Positions 5,748-6,798 of a stretch of DNA of 6,798 bases are shown one piece after another. Position numbers and translations under genes: made by a program. The number at the start of each line of letters is the position of its first letter. Within the stretch, counting starts at the first letter, position 1. The notes below the pieces were generated by a model. That model was not told where the DNA came from, made no database searches, and saw only the letters and a list, made by a program, of their open reading frames with translations. Source of the DNA: DATEPR01 sp036503065 (GTDB lineage Bacteria; Actinomycetota; Actinomycetes; Mycobacteriales; Pseudonocardiaceae); contig DASXXM010000592.1 of assembly GCA_036503065.1 (NCBI GenBank), positions 1 through 6,798 of the forward strand. Direction: 5' to 3'.

Positions 5748-5909
5748 TCAGGCCGGTTTGTGTTCGTCGGCGGTTGGTTCGGTCTGTCGCTGTTCCACAT
5801 CCGGGCGCGGCAACGGTAGGCAGGTGCAGTTCGCGCCGCCGGTGCATTGCCCGGACAGCCACCACACACACCGGCCACGCACGCGTCGGTTCGTGGACTC
5901 GTCGTTCAT
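5748..5909 (-). CDS. Possible small Cys/Arg-rich protein with a CCCH-zinc-finger-like pattern (53 residues)
   Basis: ATG at 5909 with GAGG ten bases upstream opens a 53-residue frame starting MNDESTNRRVRGRC. Residues 14-30 read CVWWLSGQCTGGANCTC, giving C-x7-C-x5-C-x-C. The first three spacings are those of eukaryotic CCCH zinc fingers (C-x7-C-x5-C-x3-H), with the aromatic pair and the Gly before the second Cys also in place; here a Cys two residues on, not a His, would be the fourth ligand. Arg residues at 8, 9, 11 and 13 precede it, and a polar Pro/Glu tail follows. By hand count about three quarters of third codon positions are G or C, lower than the neighbours. An in-frame upstream extension is possible. 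If real it could be a nucleic-acid-binding knuckle or a modified-peptide precursor; I recognise no family. Confidence 0.4.
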   Translation of the reverse strand: MNDESTNRRVRGRCVWWLSGQCTGGANCTCLPLPRPDVEQRQTEPTADEHKPA

Positions 5910-6030
5910 CGATACCAGGCCTCGATCCGGTAGTCGAAGCGTCACGTTCCGTCCAGGTGACGCGCCGCACGGCCGGCTGTGACGTGGCTTGCTCAAATGG
6001 TGGAAACCGGATGCGCGGCGCCCGCATTCG

Positions 6031-6056
6031 CGCTAACTTAGTTAGCGACGCTAACT
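6031..6056. promoter_or_regulatory. Triple half-site operator before the MFS exporter
   Basis: Three 8-bp half-sites alternate in orientation, each separated by one base: CGCTAACT (6031-6038), AGTTAGCG (6040-6047), CGCTAACT (6049-6056). Neighbouring halves form two perfect 17-bp palindromes that share the central half. The array ends three bases before the ribosome-binding site. Such sites before DHA2 exporters are usually bound by TetR- or MarR-type repressors; none is encoded in this window, so it may lie beyond the 3' edge. Confidence 0.85.
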
Positions 6057-6059
6057 GAT

Positions 6060-6067
6060 GGAGGTGA
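6060..6067 (+). promoter_or_regulatory. Strong ribosome-binding site of the MFS gene
   Basis: GGAGG at 6060-6064, extended as GGAGGTGA, lies six bases before the GTG at 6071 if measured from the GG core and three if measured from the end of the extended match. It fixes the GTG as the start. Confidence 0.85.
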
Positions 6068-6070
6068 CAC

Positions 6071-6798
6071 GTGGCCAGGACGGTCGACGCGCCGACCGCT
6101 CCGCGACTCGACCGACAGGTGCTGATCGTCTTTCCCGGCTTGATGCTCGGCATGCTGCTGGCCGCGCTGGACCAGACCATTGTCGCCACGTCGCTGCCCA
6201 CCATCGTGACCGATCTCGGTGGCCTGACCCACCTGTCCTGGGTCGCCACGTCCTACCTGCTGACGTTGTGCGTGTCCACCCCGATCTACGGCAAGCTGGG
6301 CGACATCTACGGCCGCAAGCGGCTGTTCCAGGGCGCGATCGTGCTGTTCCTGATCGGCTCTGCCCTGTGCGGGACCGCCCAGTCGATGACCGCGCTGATC
6401 GCCTACCGCGCGTTGCAGGGCATCGGCGCGGGCGGCCTGATGGTCAACTCCCAGGCCATCATCGGCGACCTGGTCGCGCCGGCGGAACGCGGCCGCTACC
6501 AGGGTTTCATGCAGTCGGTCTTCGCGTTCGCCACGATCGCGGGCCCGCTGCTGGGCGGCGTGCTTACCCAGGACCTGAGTTGGCGCTGGGTGTTCTACGT
6601 GAACCTGCCGATCGGCGTCGTGGCGCTCGTCGTGGTGGCCACGCTGAGACTGCCGAGCCGCCCGCGAAACCGGACCCGCATCGACTGGCCCGGCGCGGCC
6701 CTGCTGTCCGGCGGCGTGACAGCGGTGATCCTGGTGACCAGTTGGGGCGGCGTCACGTACGCGTGGCTGTCCGCGCCGATCATCGGCCTGTCCGGGGT
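6071..6798 (+). CDS. MFS transporter, DHA2 (EmrB/QacA-type) drug exporter, 3' truncated
   Basis: The first 242 residues of a protein that runs off the window; the family is usually around 480-550 residues with 14 membrane helices. A short basic/polar N-terminus leads into helix 1 (about 17-38) with the DHA2 signature LDQTIVATSLPTI (33-45), whose Asp is typical of proton-coupled exporters. Motif A follows as GKLGDIYGRKR (74-84), motif B as AYRALQGIGAGG (111-122), motif C as AGPLLGGVL (157-165), then WRWVFYVNLPIG (171-182). About six helices are present. It sits in the inner membrane and is expected to expel drugs or toxic metabolites using the proton gradient; the substrate cannot be read. The alternating operator and strong ribosome-binding site directly before the GTG indicate a tightly repressed, inducible gene. 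Confidence 0.94.
   Translation, partial: MARTVDAPTAPRLDRQVLIVFPGLMLGMLLAALDQTIVATSLPTIVTDLGGLTHLSWVATSYLLTLCVSTPIYGKLGDIYGRKRLFQGAIVLFLIGSALCGTAQSMTALIAYRALQGIGAGGLMVNSQAIIGDLVAPAERGRYQGFMQSVFAFATIAGPLLGGVLTQDLSWRWVFYVNLPIGVVALVVVATLRLPSRPRNRTRIDWPGAALLSGGVTAVILVTSWGGVTYAWLSAPIIGLSG

Larger units (their letters stand above)
5485..6030. other. Weakly coding intergenic stretch
   Basis: Apart from the two tentative small minus-strand ORFs above, nothing recognisable was found here. Plus-strand frames in 5544-6058 are Arg- and Ser-rich in the way antisense GC-rich DNA usually is, and lack ribosome-binding sites. No tRNA, CRISPR or insertion-sequence end was seen. Confidence 0.5.

Noticed and set aside
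5544..5819. A 91-codon plus-strand ORF after aroG
   Set aside because: No ribosome-binding site, Arg/Ser-rich composition without motifs, and it overlaps the better-supported small minus-strand ORF.
3785..5878. A 697-codon open frame on the minus strand across aroG
   Set aside because: It is antisense to the unmistakable aroG, is low in recognisable motifs and rich in Arg, Gly, Val and His, as expected from the reverse frame of a GC-rich gene.

Overview
The window is high-GC, densely coded DNA with strong G/C preference at third codon positions, typical of a filamentous actinomycete. Gene content points to the Pseudonocardiales (Amycolatopsis-like). An acyltransferase, an Rv2179c-type exoribonuclease and a class II DAHP synthase lie close together, as in the Mycobacterium tuberculosis Rv2182c-Rv2178c neighbourhood. 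A phosphofructokinase of the Amycolatopsis methanolica PPi-dependent type sits between them. The genus assignment is inference from recalled families; no search was run.

Layout: (1) 1-726, 3' part of a PlsC-type acyltransferase. (2) 753-1265, a small DEDDh 3'-exoribonuclease 26 bp downstream. (3) 1406-2431, a phosphofructokinase with a strong ribosome-binding site and PPi-type active-site residues. (4) 2432-2703, a gene-free stretch with a strong GC hairpin and copy 1 of a structured repeat. (5) 2704-3741, a DUF2891 protein on the minus strand, convergent with pfkA and divergent from aroG. (6) 3742-3949, the divergent control region, whose last part is a 15-codon open frame that repeats the conserved start of AroG and overlaps the aroG ATG. 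(7) 3950-5356, aroG. (8) 5357-5484, copy 2 of the structured repeat, directly after the aroG stop. (9) 5485-6030, a poorly coding stretch with two possible small minus-strand ORFs, one encoding a CCCH-zinc-finger-like Cys pattern. (10) 6031-6056, a triple half-site operator in front of (11) an MFS DHA2 drug exporter that runs off the window.

Functionally, pfkA and aroG both act on central carbon metabolism: glycolytic flux and PEP plus erythrose-4-phosphate entry into aromatic biosynthesis. The acyltransferase and exonuclease are phospholipid and RNA housekeeping genes. The exporter is probably a separate, repressor-controlled unit. The most unusual features are the two related structured elements placed just after pfkA and aroG, the duplicated AroG start that forms an overlapping upstream ORF, the alternating operator array, and the small Cys-rich ORF.
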